Assembly (NCBI GenBank): GCA_019240115.1
Contig: JAFAYV010000031.1
Location: forward strand, 1-64,000
Length of the DNA: 64,000 nucleotides
Source of the DNA: Solirubrobacterales bacterium
Lineage (GTDB): Bacteria > Actinomycetota > Thermoleophilia > Solirubrobacterales > Solirubrobacteraceae
Direction of reading: 5' to 3'
A model generated the notes under the pieces. The model ran no database searches. It was given only the letters and a program-made list of their open reading frames with translations, and was not told the DNA's origin. The first letter of the stretch is position 1. Every line of letters starts with the position of its first letter. Shown here in pieces: positions 23,772 through 31,896 of this stretch. Both the position numbers and the translations under genes were made by a program.

Positions 23772-25142
23772 ATGAGCTTCGCCGCCACCGACGCCACAGC
23801 TGTGGGCAGGTCCCGTTGGACGCGTCTGATCCCGGTCGCGATCGTGGTCTACATCATCTCGTTCATGGACCGGACCAACATCGGGTTCGCGTTCGACAAC
23901 ATGGGAAAATCGCTGCATGTCACCCTGACGGACACGGGGCTGGCCGGCGGGATCTTCTTTATCGGCTACCTCGCCCTCCAGTTCCCCGGGGGTCACCTCG
24001 CCGAGCACTGGTCGGCGAAGAAGTTCGTGGGCATCATGATCCTGGTATGGGGCGTGTTCGCCATCCTGACGGGGCTGGTGCAGAACTACGCCGAGCTGCT
24101 CATCGTCCGCTTCTTCCTGGGGGTAGCCGAGGGCGGGATCTGGCCGGCGATCCTCGTCCTGATCTCGCACTGGTTCCCAGCCAGGGAGAGGGCGCGCGCG
24201 TACGCCTTCTGGATCATGAACATCGCCATCGCGTCGATCATCACCGCCCCCCTGTCGGGCTGGATCCTGTCCTGGGGCAACTGGCGCTGGCTGTTCATCA
24301 TCGAGGGCGCCTTTCCGTTCTTGGTCGCCGCCCCGCTCTGGTTCTGGCTGGCGGCCGACACGCCCCGCAGCGCCTCCTGGTGCACGCCTGAGGAGCGCGA
24401 TTACATCGAGCGCGCGCTGGTCGAGGACGCCGCCGGCGCGCCGGAGAAGGGCAGCTACCGAGACGTGCTTCGCAACGCCGTGGTCTGGAAGCTGGTCGTG
24501 GTGTACTTCCTCATCCAGCTCGGCTTCTACGGGCTCACCCTGTGGCTGCCGCACGAGATCAAGCACATGATCGGCGGCGGCTACCTCACGGTCGGGTGGG
24601 TCACCGCGATCCCATACGGCCTGGCGCTCGTCGGCCTCTGGCTCAACGGGCACTTGGCCGACCGCACGGGGCGCTACCGCGTGCACGTGTTCATCTCGGT
24701 GATCATCGCGGCCGTGGCTCTGGTGCTGTCGGTGTCGGTCGGAACGGTGGCCGCGCTCTCGATCGCCTTCCTCAGCATCGCGATGATGGGCGCCCTGGCC
24801 TACGATGGCCCGTTCTGGGCCAGCGCCTCCCGCGTAGTCCCGATAGCCCTGGCCGGAGGAGCCATGGGGCTGATCAACGCGCTCGGCAACCTCGGCGGCT
24901 TCGCCGGCCCCTACCTCGGTGGTTGGCTGCAGGACCACAGCGGGGGGAGCTTCCTGACGACGTCGATCGTGCTCGCGGTCGCACTCGCGCTGGCGGGGAT
25001 CGTCATGCTCTGGGTCGGCCGCGATGGCGACAAGCCGCGTGCGCAGCCCGCCGAAGGGGCTCAGTCGAGGCGACGCCCCGCCGCTTCGGAAGCCTCCGGG
25101 CGGGTGGGCTCACGCCTCGGGATGCCGGCGTCCAAGCACTGA
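23772..25142 (+). CDS. MFS transporter, anion:cation symporter (ACS) type
   Basis: Twelve-helix carrier of 456 residues. VVYIISFMDRTNIGFAFDNM is the ACS-family helix-1 motif (YxxxxxDRxNIGxA), GGHLAEHWSAKKFVGIMILV the motif-A loop, and VRFFLGVAEGGIWPAILVLI the helix-4 signature of 4-hydroxyphenylacetate/phthalate/tartrate carriers. The C-terminal half has GLWLNGHLADRTGRYRVHVF and GLINALGNLGGFAGPYLGGW. A 30-residue polar tail follows. It probably imports an organic acid. No catabolic gene is adjacent, so the substrate is unknown. The attachment remnant lies 430 bp upstream. Confidence 0.9.
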   Translation: MSFAATDATAVGRSRWTRLIPVAIVVYIISFMDRTNIGFAFDNMGKSLHVTLTDTGLAGGIFFIGYLALQFPGGHLAEHWSAKKFVGIMILVWGVFAILTGLVQNYAELLIVRFFLGVAEGGIWPAILVLISHWFPARERARAYAFWIMNIAIASIITAPLSGWILSWGNWRWLFIIEGAFPFLVAAPLWFWLAADTPRSASWCTPEERDYIERALVEDAAGAPEKGSYRDVLRNAVVWKLVVVYFLIQLGFYGLTLWLPHEIKHMIGGGYLTVGWVTAIPYGLALVGLWLNGHLADRTGRYRVHVFISVIIAAVALVLSVSVGTVAALSIAFLSIAMMGALAYDGPFWASASRVVPIALAGGAMGLINALGNLGGFAGPYLGGWLQDHSGGSFLTTSIVLAVALALAGIVMLWVGRDGDKPRAQPAEGAQSRRRPAASEASGRVGSRLGMPASKH

Positions 25143-25580
25143 GCTCGAGAAGGGCTCTCCCCTTGGAAGCTTGAGTCCGCGGTGTTCAGGGGGGCGAGGT
25201 GTTCGCCTCTGCCGTGCTGCCGCCCGGTGCGCCCTCCGCGTCTCAGTGCGGAAGTCCGTGCTCCTCGATGAACAGCTGGATCGCGATGCCGCGAAATCGG
25301 CAGCCCCGAGGCCAGCATCCTCGCTGCCCGAGTCGGCCACAAGCAGCCACGCGGCGCCGCGGCGGCGGACGCCCGTCTGCGTGTGAAGGGCCGGGCTCGC
25401 AGCGCGCAAGGCAACGACCCCCGAATTTCGCCCAAACGGAGCCTTACCTCGCTTTCAGTGGCACGCGCCACCGGGGGGCAGGACGTCGGCCGTCTGCTGC
25501 TGGGAGCGGTTTCGGCTTACTCCACGTGCCGGAAGGACGTCGCTCGGCCGGCTGCGACCGATCGACACGTGCTCAAGCGG
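25143..25580. other. Intergenic stretch, nothing recognised
   Basis: About 440 bases between the ACS transporter and a convergent membrane protein gene. Frames are open on both strands but show no protein family or conserved motif. Confidence 0.4.
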
Positions 25581-26150
25581 CTACGCGGGATCGTTGAAGC
25601 CACTGAGGTCGCCGGATCGAGTCAGCGGCCAAGCGGCGGCTGACAGCAGGGTGGCGGCGGTGACGAGCCCGGCGATGGACTCGATCGCGTGCCTGCCGCC
25701 CCCGGCCAGACCGACCACGAGGGCGGCCACCGCGCCGAGGACGATGATCGCCCCGACGAGGTAGTAGAAGCGGGCGAACAGCGGTCCGAAGCCCAGAAAG
25801 TGCACGCCGACCACTGCAGCGATCCAGACCGCGACGTACGCGGGGTGGCCGGTGCCGTTCAGCAGCACCGAGCCGGCGACGATCGCGATCACCTCGAGGA
25901 CCACGATGAGACGGTAGCCGCGAGAGGCGAACATCGAGAAGCGTTCGATGGGTGCGATGCGTCGCAGGCGGAACGCGCGGACGAGGATGATCGCGCCGAG
26001 CAGCACCGTCACAGCCCGCACCACGCCTGCCACGGCGCCCGTCAACCCCGACGCCCCCCACTGCGCCCAGCCGATGCCGAAGATGGCGGCGATGATCACC
26101 CCGCTGAGCGCCTGCCGATTGATCGTCGGCCGCTCCATGGCGCGGATCAT
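25581..26150 (-). CDS. Membrane protein of unknown function
   Basis: About 189 residues from the ATG at 26150 (a second ATG at 26138 and an upstream ATG at 26231 are alternatives). Five or six helices: LSGVIIAAIFGIGWAQWGA, AVTVLLGAIILVRAFRLRR, LIVVLEVIAIVAGSVLLNG, VAVWIAAVVGVHFLGFGPLF, YLVGAIIVLGAVAALVVGLA, LVTAATLLSAAAWPLT. No charged catalytic motif is visible. VGVHFLGFGPLF (HFLGLAxxF-like) is also found in other small uncharacterised actinobacterial membrane proteins. It is surrounded by broken genes. Confidence 0.7.
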   Translation of the reverse strand: MIRAMERPTINRQALSGVIIAAIFGIGWAQWGASGLTGAVAGVVRAVTVLLGAIILVRAFRLRRIAPIERFSMFASRGYRLIVVLEVIAIVAGSVLLNGTGHPAYVAVWIAAVVGVHFLGFGPLFARFYYLVGAIIVLGAVAALVVGLAGGGRHAIESIAGLVTAATLLSAAAWPLTRSGDLSGFNDPA

Positions 26151-26271
26151 CTCACGCCGGGCACCTGCCCGGGTCGCCGTATAGGCGAACGGGAGGGCGC
26201 CCCTCTTGTTGGGCATCAGTCCTGCATTCACCTTATCCGAGGTTGCCCGAGGTGCGGACGGGGCTACCGGT

Positions 26272-26612
26272 CAGACGTTGGTTGGACTGCCGTCCTGTCT
26301 GAGGCGGATCTGGTTGCCGTCGGGATCGACGACGGTGGCGAAAGGTGCCGCCGGTTTGGAGTGTGGGCGGGGCGAGGAAGCGGACGCCACGGTCGCTCAA
26401 GGTCTCGTCGTCGGCCTCCAAGTCGTCTGAGTCGATCACGAGCCCGCGCCGCGAGCCAGGCGGCATCTCGTCAAACCAGGTCACCAGGGTTAGCGACGCC
26501 TGACCGCCGCGCCGCCCGACCTGGATCCAGCGCAGCTCGTCGCCGAACGTCGCCCCGGCGAGCAGTTCTCTCGACCCGCATTCCCGACGATGACCGACAC
26601 CTCCACACCCAT
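26272..26612 (-). pseudogene. VOC-family gene with two frameshifts
   Basis: From an ATG at 26610-26612 the minus strand reads GMGVEVSVIVGNAGRE, then shifts to LLAGATFGDELRWIQVGRRG and TWFDEMPPGSRRGLVIDSDD, RGVRFLAPPTLQTGG, then near 26345 shifts again to FATVVDPDGNQIRLRQDGSP and a stop at 26272-26274. The DPDGN motif and order of elements are those of a complete VOC (glyoxalase-like) protein of about 115 residues. Both shifts are small indels. The 5' end overlaps the 5' end of the divergent ABC-permease pseudogene by about 20 bases. Confidence 0.75.
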
Positions 26613-27201
26613 CCCCGGTACCTCGAGACGTTCGCCGCCCTGCTCGGTCGCGACCTGGCCGCGCTTGCGCGCGCGAGTTTGCGGCCAGATCATTACCCAG
26701 CCCCTCCTGCTGGTGTTCGTCTTCACCTACCTGCTCCCCAAGACGGGGATCAACCTTCGGCGCCTGGCAAGCGTCGTTCGCCGGACTACTCGTGTTCCCC
26801 CTCGCCTACCTGATCCCCGCCAGCAGCGTCCACGTCCACATCCAGAACCCGGCGCTCTTCATCGCCGTGATCCTCATCGCCAGCCTCCTATCAGCCAGCA
26901 CCGGGCTCGTGTTCGGCTGCCTGATCCGCCCCAGGCGATCGGCGTGCTCACGGAACGTTGGTGATCCCGATCACCTTCCCGGGCTGCATCTACTACCCCG
27001 GGCCCAACTCGCGCACGTCCGCTGGGCGCAGATCGCCGTGCTCGCCAACCCGCGCGCCTACCTCACAGAGCCGATGCGCGCGGTGCTCACACCGACCGTC
27101 CACCACGTGGCCCAACCGCGTACCTCACGACCACGCTGCTCATGCTCGCAGCGATCACCACATTCGCCATCCGACTGTTCACCCGCCGCCTCCAATCATG
27201 A
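26590..27201 (+). pseudogene. ABC-2 (DrrB-like) permease gene, deleted and frameshifted
   Basis: Pieces of one antibiotic-export permease are in order on the plus strand: IITQPLLLVFVFTYLLPKTG, then in another frame FPLAYLIPASSVHVHIQNPA and LFIAVILIASLLSASTGLVF, then VIPITF and CIYYP, then WAQIAVLANPRAYLTEPMRA and finally AYLTTTLLMLAAITTFAIRL with a TGA at 27199-27201. About 60 residues between the first and second pieces are missing, and at least three frameshifts are present. No ATPase partner gene lies nearby. Confidence 0.75.
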
Positions 27202-27301
27202 CCGCGCTCGGGCACGCGGTGGTCGCTTCGCGGATAGCCGCCCCGGGAGTGTCCGCGTGGGGTGCCGGCGGAGTGAGGCTGATGCGCTTGCTACGGTATG
27301 C

Positions 27302-27907
27302 TCACCCGACTCGACGGTAGCGGATGTGGGTGGCCAGCGGCGAGTGGAGCACCTCGACCGGCTCGATCGCGAGCGCTGCCTCACCCTCGAAGATCCGTTC
27401 CCCTGCACCGAGCAGGACGGGAACGATGTCGATCGTCAGCTCGTCGATTACGCCGGCGGCGAGGGCCTGCCGGACGGTGGAGGCACCGCCCGCGATATCG
27501 ACGCCGTCCTCGCCCGCAGTTTCACACGCCCGCGCGTACGCCGCGCCGAAGCCGTCGGTGACGAAGTGAAAGCTCGTTCCGCCTTGCATCTCGATCGGCT
27601 CGTGGGCGTGGTGGGTGAGTACGAACACCGGTGCGTGGTAGGGCGGCTCGGGCCCCCACCAGCCGCGCCAGTCCTCATCCCACTCGCCGCGGATCGGTCC
27701 GAACATGTTGCGCCCCATGACGTAGGCGCCGCGCGGACGCAGCAGCCAGCCCTTGGCTTTCTCGTCGGCGTCGTTGGCGCGTTCGTCGCCGAGGTGCCAG
27801 CCGTGGACCTCGCGACCGCGTTTGCCGAGCGGGTTCTCTCGGCTCTGATCAGGCCCGGCGACGAAGCCGTCCAATGAGATCGACATGTGGCAGGTGGTGT
27901 CCGTCAT
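27302..27907 (-). CDS. Dihydrofolate-reductase-like (RibD C-terminal) protein
   Basis: Protein of 201 residues of the RibD/DHFR-like family that uses NADPH to reduce small substrates. CHMSISLDGFVAGPDQS is the N-terminal strand and loop typical of actinobacterial 'dihydrofolate reductase family' proteins; YVMGRNMFGPIRGEW, GTSFHFVTDG, VDIAGGASTVRQALAAGVID (the GG-dinucleotide loop) and LTIDIVPVLLGAGERIF complete the fold. The ATG at 27907 (MTDTTCHMS) fits homologues better than the one at 27949. A broken hxlR regulator lies divergently upstream and once may have controlled it. Not a biosynthetic DHFR; physiological substrate unknown. Confidence 0.88.
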   Translation of the reverse strand: MTDTTCHMSISLDGFVAGPDQSRENPLGKRGREVHGWHLGDERANDADEKAKGWLLRPRGAYVMGRNMFGPIRGEWDEDWRGWWGPEPPYHAPVFVLTHHAHEPIEMQGGTSFHFVTDGFGAAYARACETAGEDGVDIAGGASTVRQALAAGVIDELTIDIVPVLLGAGERIFEGEAALAIEPVEVLHSPLATHIRYRRVG

Positions 27908-27959
27908 CGAGCAGCCTCCAGAGTCATTGCAGTTCGCAAGCAGCGGCACCCTAGACCAA

Positions 27960-28050
27960 CTGTTTGCAATGCGGCGGTGGAGGTGATCGGCGACCGGTGG
28001 TCGCTGCTGATGCTTCGCGACGTGATGCTCGAGCGCAGGTCCACGTGCCT
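27960..28050 (+). pseudogene. HxlR-family regulator, short relic
   Basis: The plus strand reads CNAAVEVIGDRWSLLMLRDV, which is the diagnostic first helix of the HxlR/MarR-like winged-helix family (CPxxxALDVIGDRWSLLILRDL). The recognition helix and wing are absent; sequence after LERR is unrelated. Only about 30 residues of 120 remain. It is divergent from the DHFR-like gene. Confidence 0.65.
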
Positions 28051-28067
28051 AGGCGCGCTGACACCTC

Positions 28068-28394
28068 GTGGACAGGGATGTCGGCCTCGAGCAGGTGGGT
28101 GGCCAACACCTCCTGCTCGATCGCGCCGACCAGCTCCGAGACCGCCTCGTCACCCTGGTCGAGAACCGACCACCCGAGGTCAGCCCAGCAGCCGCGCTCA
28201 GAGAGGACGCAATCGCCCTCGTCCAGGACAACGCACAGGTCTTTCAGACCATCACCGACGAGACGCGACGACGCGCCCACGACGGCCAAACCCCGAAGCA
28301 GATCGCCGCCGGACTGCGCCCGACGATCACCGCGATGCTCCGCGAACTCGACCAATGGCACCCGATCGCCGAACCACAGCAACACGGCGCATAG
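28068..28394 (+). CDS. Hypothetical protein, perhaps a gene 3' part
   Basis: A 108-codon frame starting at GTG, ending TAG at 28392-28394. The content looks protein-like: QHLLLDRADQLRDRLVTLVE, AALREDAIALVQDNAQVFQT, TDETRRRAHDGQTPKQIAAG, LRPTITAMLRELDQWHPI. It is helical and charged, with no hydrophobic stretch. It may be the C-terminal remainder of a larger enzyme joined to the hxlR relic directly upstream. No family was recognised. Confidence 0.35.
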   Translation: MDRDVGLEQVGGQHLLLDRADQLRDRLVTLVENRPPEVSPAAALREDAIALVQDNAQVFQTITDETRRRAHDGQTPKQIAAGLRPTITAMLRELDQWHPIAEPQQHGA

Positions 28395-28481
28395 CCGCGA
28401 TCGAGACTTCCTTCGGTCAAACAACGGCAGCCGAGTCACCGCCACGACTTCCCTGCTGATCGGAGTGCGCCGGTCGGCGCG

Positions 28482-28853
28482 CTACTCCGGGTGGTGGCAG
28501 ACGGCCTCGATGTTGTTGCCGTCGGGATCAAGGACGAAGGCTCCGTAGTAGGTCGGGTGGTAGATCTCGCGTATACCCGGGCTGCCGTTGTCGGTCGCCC
28601 CGGCATCGAGCGCCGCAGCGTGGAAGGCATCGACAGTCGCGCGGTCGGGGGCCTGGAAGGCGACGTGGACGTTCTCGGTCGTCGGAGTGCGCTGGTCGGT
28701 GATCCAAAACCACGGCTTGCCGTCGCGGCCAAAGCCGCCGGTCCGGGGCATCGGCTCCATGAGCAGCGAGTACCCCAGCGGCGCGAGGGCTCGCTCATAG
28801 AAGCCGCGGCTGCGGTCGTAGTCAGAAACGTTGATCGCGGTGTGGTCGAGCAT
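28482..28853 (-). CDS. VOC-family (glyoxalase-like) protein
   Basis: Complete VOC protein of 123 residues: LDHTAINVSDYDRSRGFYER begins the first beta-alpha-beta-beta-beta unit with a metal-ligand-type His, HVAFQAPDRATVDAFHAAAL begins the second, and IYHPTYYGAFVLDPDGNNIE contains the DPDGN signature with a terminal Glu. The arrangement H...H...E is what metal-dependent members use. ATG start, no clear operon partner; the neighbouring genes are broken. Reaction unknown (VOC proteins include lyases, dioxygenases and drug-binding proteins). Confidence 0.9.
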   Translation of the reverse strand: MLDHTAINVSDYDRSRGFYERALAPLGYSLLMEPMPRTGGFGRDGKPWFWITDQRTPTTENVHVAFQAPDRATVDAFHAAALDAGATDNGSPGIREIYHPTYYGAFVLDPDGNNIEAVCHHPE

Positions 28854-28949
28854 GGCCGTCCTTGATAGAAGTCAGGGTGGGGTGTTCATCCCGAGCAGGC
28901 GTCCCGCCTCGGCCAGAGGACAAGTGAATATCATCCCGCCGGTACGTGC

Positions 28950-29192
28950 TTGGCGAGGGGATCATCCTCGGGATATCCTTCACTGACCTTGACAGGACCA
29001 GAGATCGGATCCTGGGGAACGATCACGGTGCCCACTCGTGGTGAGAGCGGCCCGGGGGAGGTCGAGCTGGCGTTGGGTGGGGGTTCGGCCACCTTCATCG
29101 CCTACTCCGACGAGCCGCTGCAACAGGGGGTCCGGGTCGTTGTCATCGACGTTCGCCCCGGCCGCAAGATCGACGTGGCCCGGCTGCCCTGA
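28950..29192 (+). CDS. NfeD-like OB-fold protein, short, flotillin partner
   Basis: Eighty residues from a TTG start. LTGPEIGSWGTITVPTRGES and GEVELALGGGSATFIAYSDE and GVRVVVIDVRPGRKIDVARL match the C-terminal OB-fold (NfeD) domain that normally follows a membrane region. Here the membrane helices are missing, leaving just the soluble domain. It ends 30 bases before the flotillin gene, the standard NfeD-flotillin operon order. The start is uncertain: no Shine-Dalgarno is evident and no ATG/GTG lies in frame nearby. Confidence 0.65.
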   Translation: MARGSSSGYPSLTLTGPEIGSWGTITVPTRGESGPGEVELALGGGSATFIAYSDEPLQQGVRVVVIDVRPGRKIDVARLP

Positions 29193-29222
29193 CGCACCCG
29201 GGCTTATCAGAAAGGACGATCG

Positions 29223-30455
29223 ATGCTGGGAATCCGCGTACCTGATCCCGACGAGGCGATGCTGATCTCGGGCGGTAAAGGGGGAGCCGACGGCGCGCCG
29301 TTCCGCGTCGTGGTCGGCAACCGCAAGTTCGTGATGCCGTTCATCAACAGCGTCTCCTACCTCACGCTCGCCATGCAGGAGGCACAGGTGGCGGAGAGGT
29401 GCGTGACCAACCAGGGCATCGAGATCGTCGCCAAGGCGGTGTGCGCGTTCAAGGTCGCGGCCGACGAGCAGTCGATCATCAATGCCGGCCAGCGGTTTCT
29501 CTCCGACCAACAGCAGATGCCCAATCTCGTGGGGCAGATCTTCGCGGGACATCTGCGCTCGATCATCGGGTCGATGACGGTCGAGGACATCGTGCGCAAC
29601 CGCCAGGCGTTGGCCACCGAGGTGCTCGATGCCTCCAAGGAGGAGATGGGCCGTCTCGGCTTGTTGGTGGACTCCTTTCAGATCCAGTCGATCGACGACT
29701 CGGGACAGGGCTACATCGCGGCAATGGCGGCACCCAACATCGCCGCGGTCCAGCGCGAGGCCGCGATCGCCCAAGCCCGGGCTGATCAGGCGGCGGCCGA
29801 GGCCAAGCAGGAGTCGCTTCGCCAGCAGGCTCAGTACGAGCGTGAGACCGCGATCGCGCGCGCCAAGAACGAGGCCGAGGTCAACAAGGCCACGGCCGAT
29901 GCCGACCGCACCAGCGCGATCGCCAACGCGGAGGCCAAGCAACAGGTCGCCCAGGCCCAGGCGCAGGCCGACCAGGCGGGCCCGCTGGCAGAGGCCGAGG
30001 CGCAGCGGGCGGTGTTCCAGGCGCGCACCGCGGCCGCGACCAAGCAGGCGGAGCTGCGCGAGCAGGAGCTCGTCTCCGAGCGCGTCAAGCCGGCGCAGGC
30101 CGACGCGGAGTCCACCCGGATCAGGGCCCAGGCCGAAGCCGAGGCCACCAGGCTGCAGGCCGCAGCCGCGGCATCGAATGATCGCGTCGCGCTCGAGCGC
30201 ATGATCATCGAACAGCTGCCATCACTGGTCAACAACGCGGGGACATCACTGGCCCGAGCGAACGTCACCGTTCTCAACGGCTCCGACGGGCTCTCGCAGG
30301 TCGCCGCGGGGCTCGTCACCCAGGCCCTCGCCATCTACAACGAAGCCCGAGCCGGACTCGTCACCAACGGTAGACCGGTCGATGGCGCAGCCGCGGACAC
30401 GGCGGCCCCGGCGGACGGGACGCGGGAGACCCCCGCGAGGAAGGAGCCCATGTAG
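29223..30455 (+). CDS. Flotillin-like SPFH/band-7 protein
   Basis: Protein of 410 residues. Residues 1-165 are an SPFH (prohibitin) domain: PFRVVVGNRKFVMPFINSVS, EIVAKAVCAFKVAADEQSII, HLRSIIGSMTVEDIVRNRQA, FQIQSIDDSGQGYI. Residues 165-320 are a long Ala/Glu/Gln-rich coiled coil with repeated EAEAxR units (AIAQARADQAAAEAKQESLR). The C-terminal 90 residues include ALERMIIEQLPSLVNNAG, where flotillins oligomerise. It lacks an obvious N-terminal membrane hairpin, so membrane attachment may depend on a partner. AAAGGA precedes the ATG. Flotillins organise functional membrane microdomains. Confidence 0.9.
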   Translation: MLGIRVPDPDEAMLISGGKGGADGAPFRVVVGNRKFVMPFINSVSYLTLAMQEAQVAERCVTNQGIEIVAKAVCAFKVAADEQSIINAGQRFLSDQQQMPNLVGQIFAGHLRSIIGSMTVEDIVRNRQALATEVLDASKEEMGRLGLLVDSFQIQSIDDSGQGYIAAMAAPNIAAVQREAAIAQARADQAAAEAKQESLRQQAQYERETAIARAKNEAEVNKATADADRTSAIANAEAKQQVAQAQAQADQAGPLAEAEAQRAVFQARTAAATKQAELREQELVSERVKPAQADAESTRIRAQAEAEATRLQAAAAASNDRVALERMIIEQLPSLVNNAGTSLARANVTVLNGSDGLSQVAAGLVTQALAIYNEARAGLVTNGRPVDGAAADTAAPADGTRETPARKEPM

Positions 30456-30601
30456 AGCGGCTGCAGTCGCTGCGCGAGCTGCCTGACCGCGGCCTCGAGC
30501 GTGCCGGAGTTCGATCCGGACGGCGCCGTCGAGAAGCGGCGCTGCCACTCGTCGCGTCGGCGATTGAGCTCCTGTACCTGATCAGCAGCGACCGAGCCGG
30601 G

Positions 30602-30958
30602 TCAGCGCCTGGCCAGGCGTCGTCCGCTCGCGGTCGGCGCCGGCGTGTACGCGATCCCGTAGTGGCGGTAGAGATCGTTCTCGTCGTCTGCGGCCAGCCC
30701 GGCGTCCTGATCGATATTGGGCGCGTCTTTGACCTGCTCCTTGGAGGCGGCGATCCGCAGGCCGTCCGGGGAGGCGGTGGCGCCGGTCAGCGGCACGAAG
30801 GTCAGGTGCTTGCCGATCAGCCCCTCCTTGACCGAGCCGAACATCGGCTGCTCGGTCTCGGTGTCGACGTAGATGTCCTCGAGCTTGCCGATCTTGTCGC
30901 CGTCGCGATCGACCAGCTCTCGACCACGCCAGTCAGCGAGATTGTCCACTTCCACCAT
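30602..30958 (-). CDS. PRC-barrel domain protein
   Basis: Small protein of 118 residues. LADWRGRELVDRDGDKIGKL and EDIYVDTETEQPMFGSVKEG and HLTFVPLTGATASPDGLRIA form one PRC beta-barrel (residues 5-80), followed by VKDAPNID and YRHYGIAYTP, a tail shared with the longer PRC/DUF2382 protein at 39960. AAGGAG stands seven bases before the ATG at 30958. These proteins are common in Solirubrobacter-like bacteria and are linked to general stress. The partner is unknown. Confidence 0.88.
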   Translation of the reverse strand: MVEVDNLADWRGRELVDRDGDKIGKLEDIYVDTETEQPMFGSVKEGLIGKHLTFVPLTGATASPDGLRIAASKEQVKDAPNIDQDAGLAADDENDLYRHYGIAYTPAPTASGRRLARR

Positions 30959-31088
30959 TGGCTGGGCTCCTTGCATCGCGGGATGGGACGGTCCTGTCAG
31001 ACATACTGCCGGGGGGCGAGGTCTGAGGGCCCCTCGGCCCCACCAGGTCGCGGCGGTGCCCGTTCCGTCCGCGCTGCCGGCCACGACG

Positions 31089-31862
31089 TCACACGAACTT
31101 GGGGTACAGCGACATGCCGCCGTCGACGACGATCGTGGTGCCGGTCACGTAATCGGCCTGCGCTGACGCCGCCCACGCCACCGCGGCGGCGATCTCGTCG
31201 GGCTGGCCCATCCGTCCGAGCGGGATCTCGGACTCGACGGCGTGCTTCTGCTCGGGATCGTCGAGCACGAACTGGTTGATCGGGGTGACGATCGCCCCGG
31301 GCGCGACGTTGACGAGCCGGATCCGCTTGGGGGCCAGCTCCCGGGCGGCGGTTTCCATCAGGAGCTTGATCGCGCCCTTGCTCGCGCAGTAGTGCGCGAA
31401 GCCCGGCCAGGGGATGAACTCGTGGACGCTTGACATGTTGACGATGGTCCCTCCGCCCGCGGCGGCCATGATCTTGCCTGCCTCCCGGATGCACAGGAAC
31501 GCGCCCGTGAGGTTGGTCTGGATGACCGCGCTCCACAGGTCGAGCTCCATCTCGAGCAGCGGGGCCTGCTTTTCGATGCCGGCGTTGTTGACGAGCAGGT
31601 CCACGCCGCCGAGCTGGTCGTGAGCCCGGGTGACCATCCGCTTGACGTCGTCCTCTGAGCCGACGTCGCCCTGGACCGCGATCGCGCGGGGCGCTCCGTC
31701 AGACCGGATCTGCTCGGCGAGCGCCTCGGCGTCGGAGGCCTCCTTGGCCGAGTAGTAGTTGATGCACACGCTGGCGCCCTCGGCGCCGAGGCGCTCGGAC
31801 GTCGCCTTGCCGATCCCGGTGTTGCCGCCGGTCACGATCGCCTTGCGTCCTTCGAGCAACAT
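31089..31862 (-). CDS. SDR oxidoreductase, glucose-1-dehydrogenase-like
   Basis: Classical SDR of 257 residues. Cofactor loop AIVTGGNTGIGKATSERL, acidic/strand region INYYSAKEASDAEAL (NADP-type, no Asp), VDLLVNNAGIEKQAPLLEME (NNAG), catalytic Ser in IVNMSSVHEFIP, YCASKGAIKLLMETAARELA (YxxxK), and LGRMGQPDEIAAAVAWAASA before the closing strand YVTGTTIVVDGGMSLYPKF. The sequence closely follows 'glucose 1-dehydrogenase' annotated SDRs. GGAGG precedes the ATG. It is followed 34 bases later on the same strand by nothing of the same pathway; upstream lies the GH15 gene, so a glucose-related role is plausible. Confidence 0.92.
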   Translation of the reverse strand: MLLEGRKAIVTGGNTGIGKATSERLGAEGASVCINYYSAKEASDAEALAEQIRSDGAPRAIAVQGDVGSEDDVKRMVTRAHDQLGGVDLLVNNAGIEKQAPLLEMELDLWSAVIQTNLTGAFLCIREAGKIMAAAGGGTIVNMSSVHEFIPWPGFAHYCASKGAIKLLMETAARELAPKRIRLVNVAPGAIVTPINQFVLDDPEQKHAVESEIPLGRMGQPDEIAAAVAWAASAQADYVTGTTIVVDGGMSLYPKFV

Positions 31863-31896
31863 GTCAGAACCTCCTGTGGCCGTGGGTGAGCGTCCG

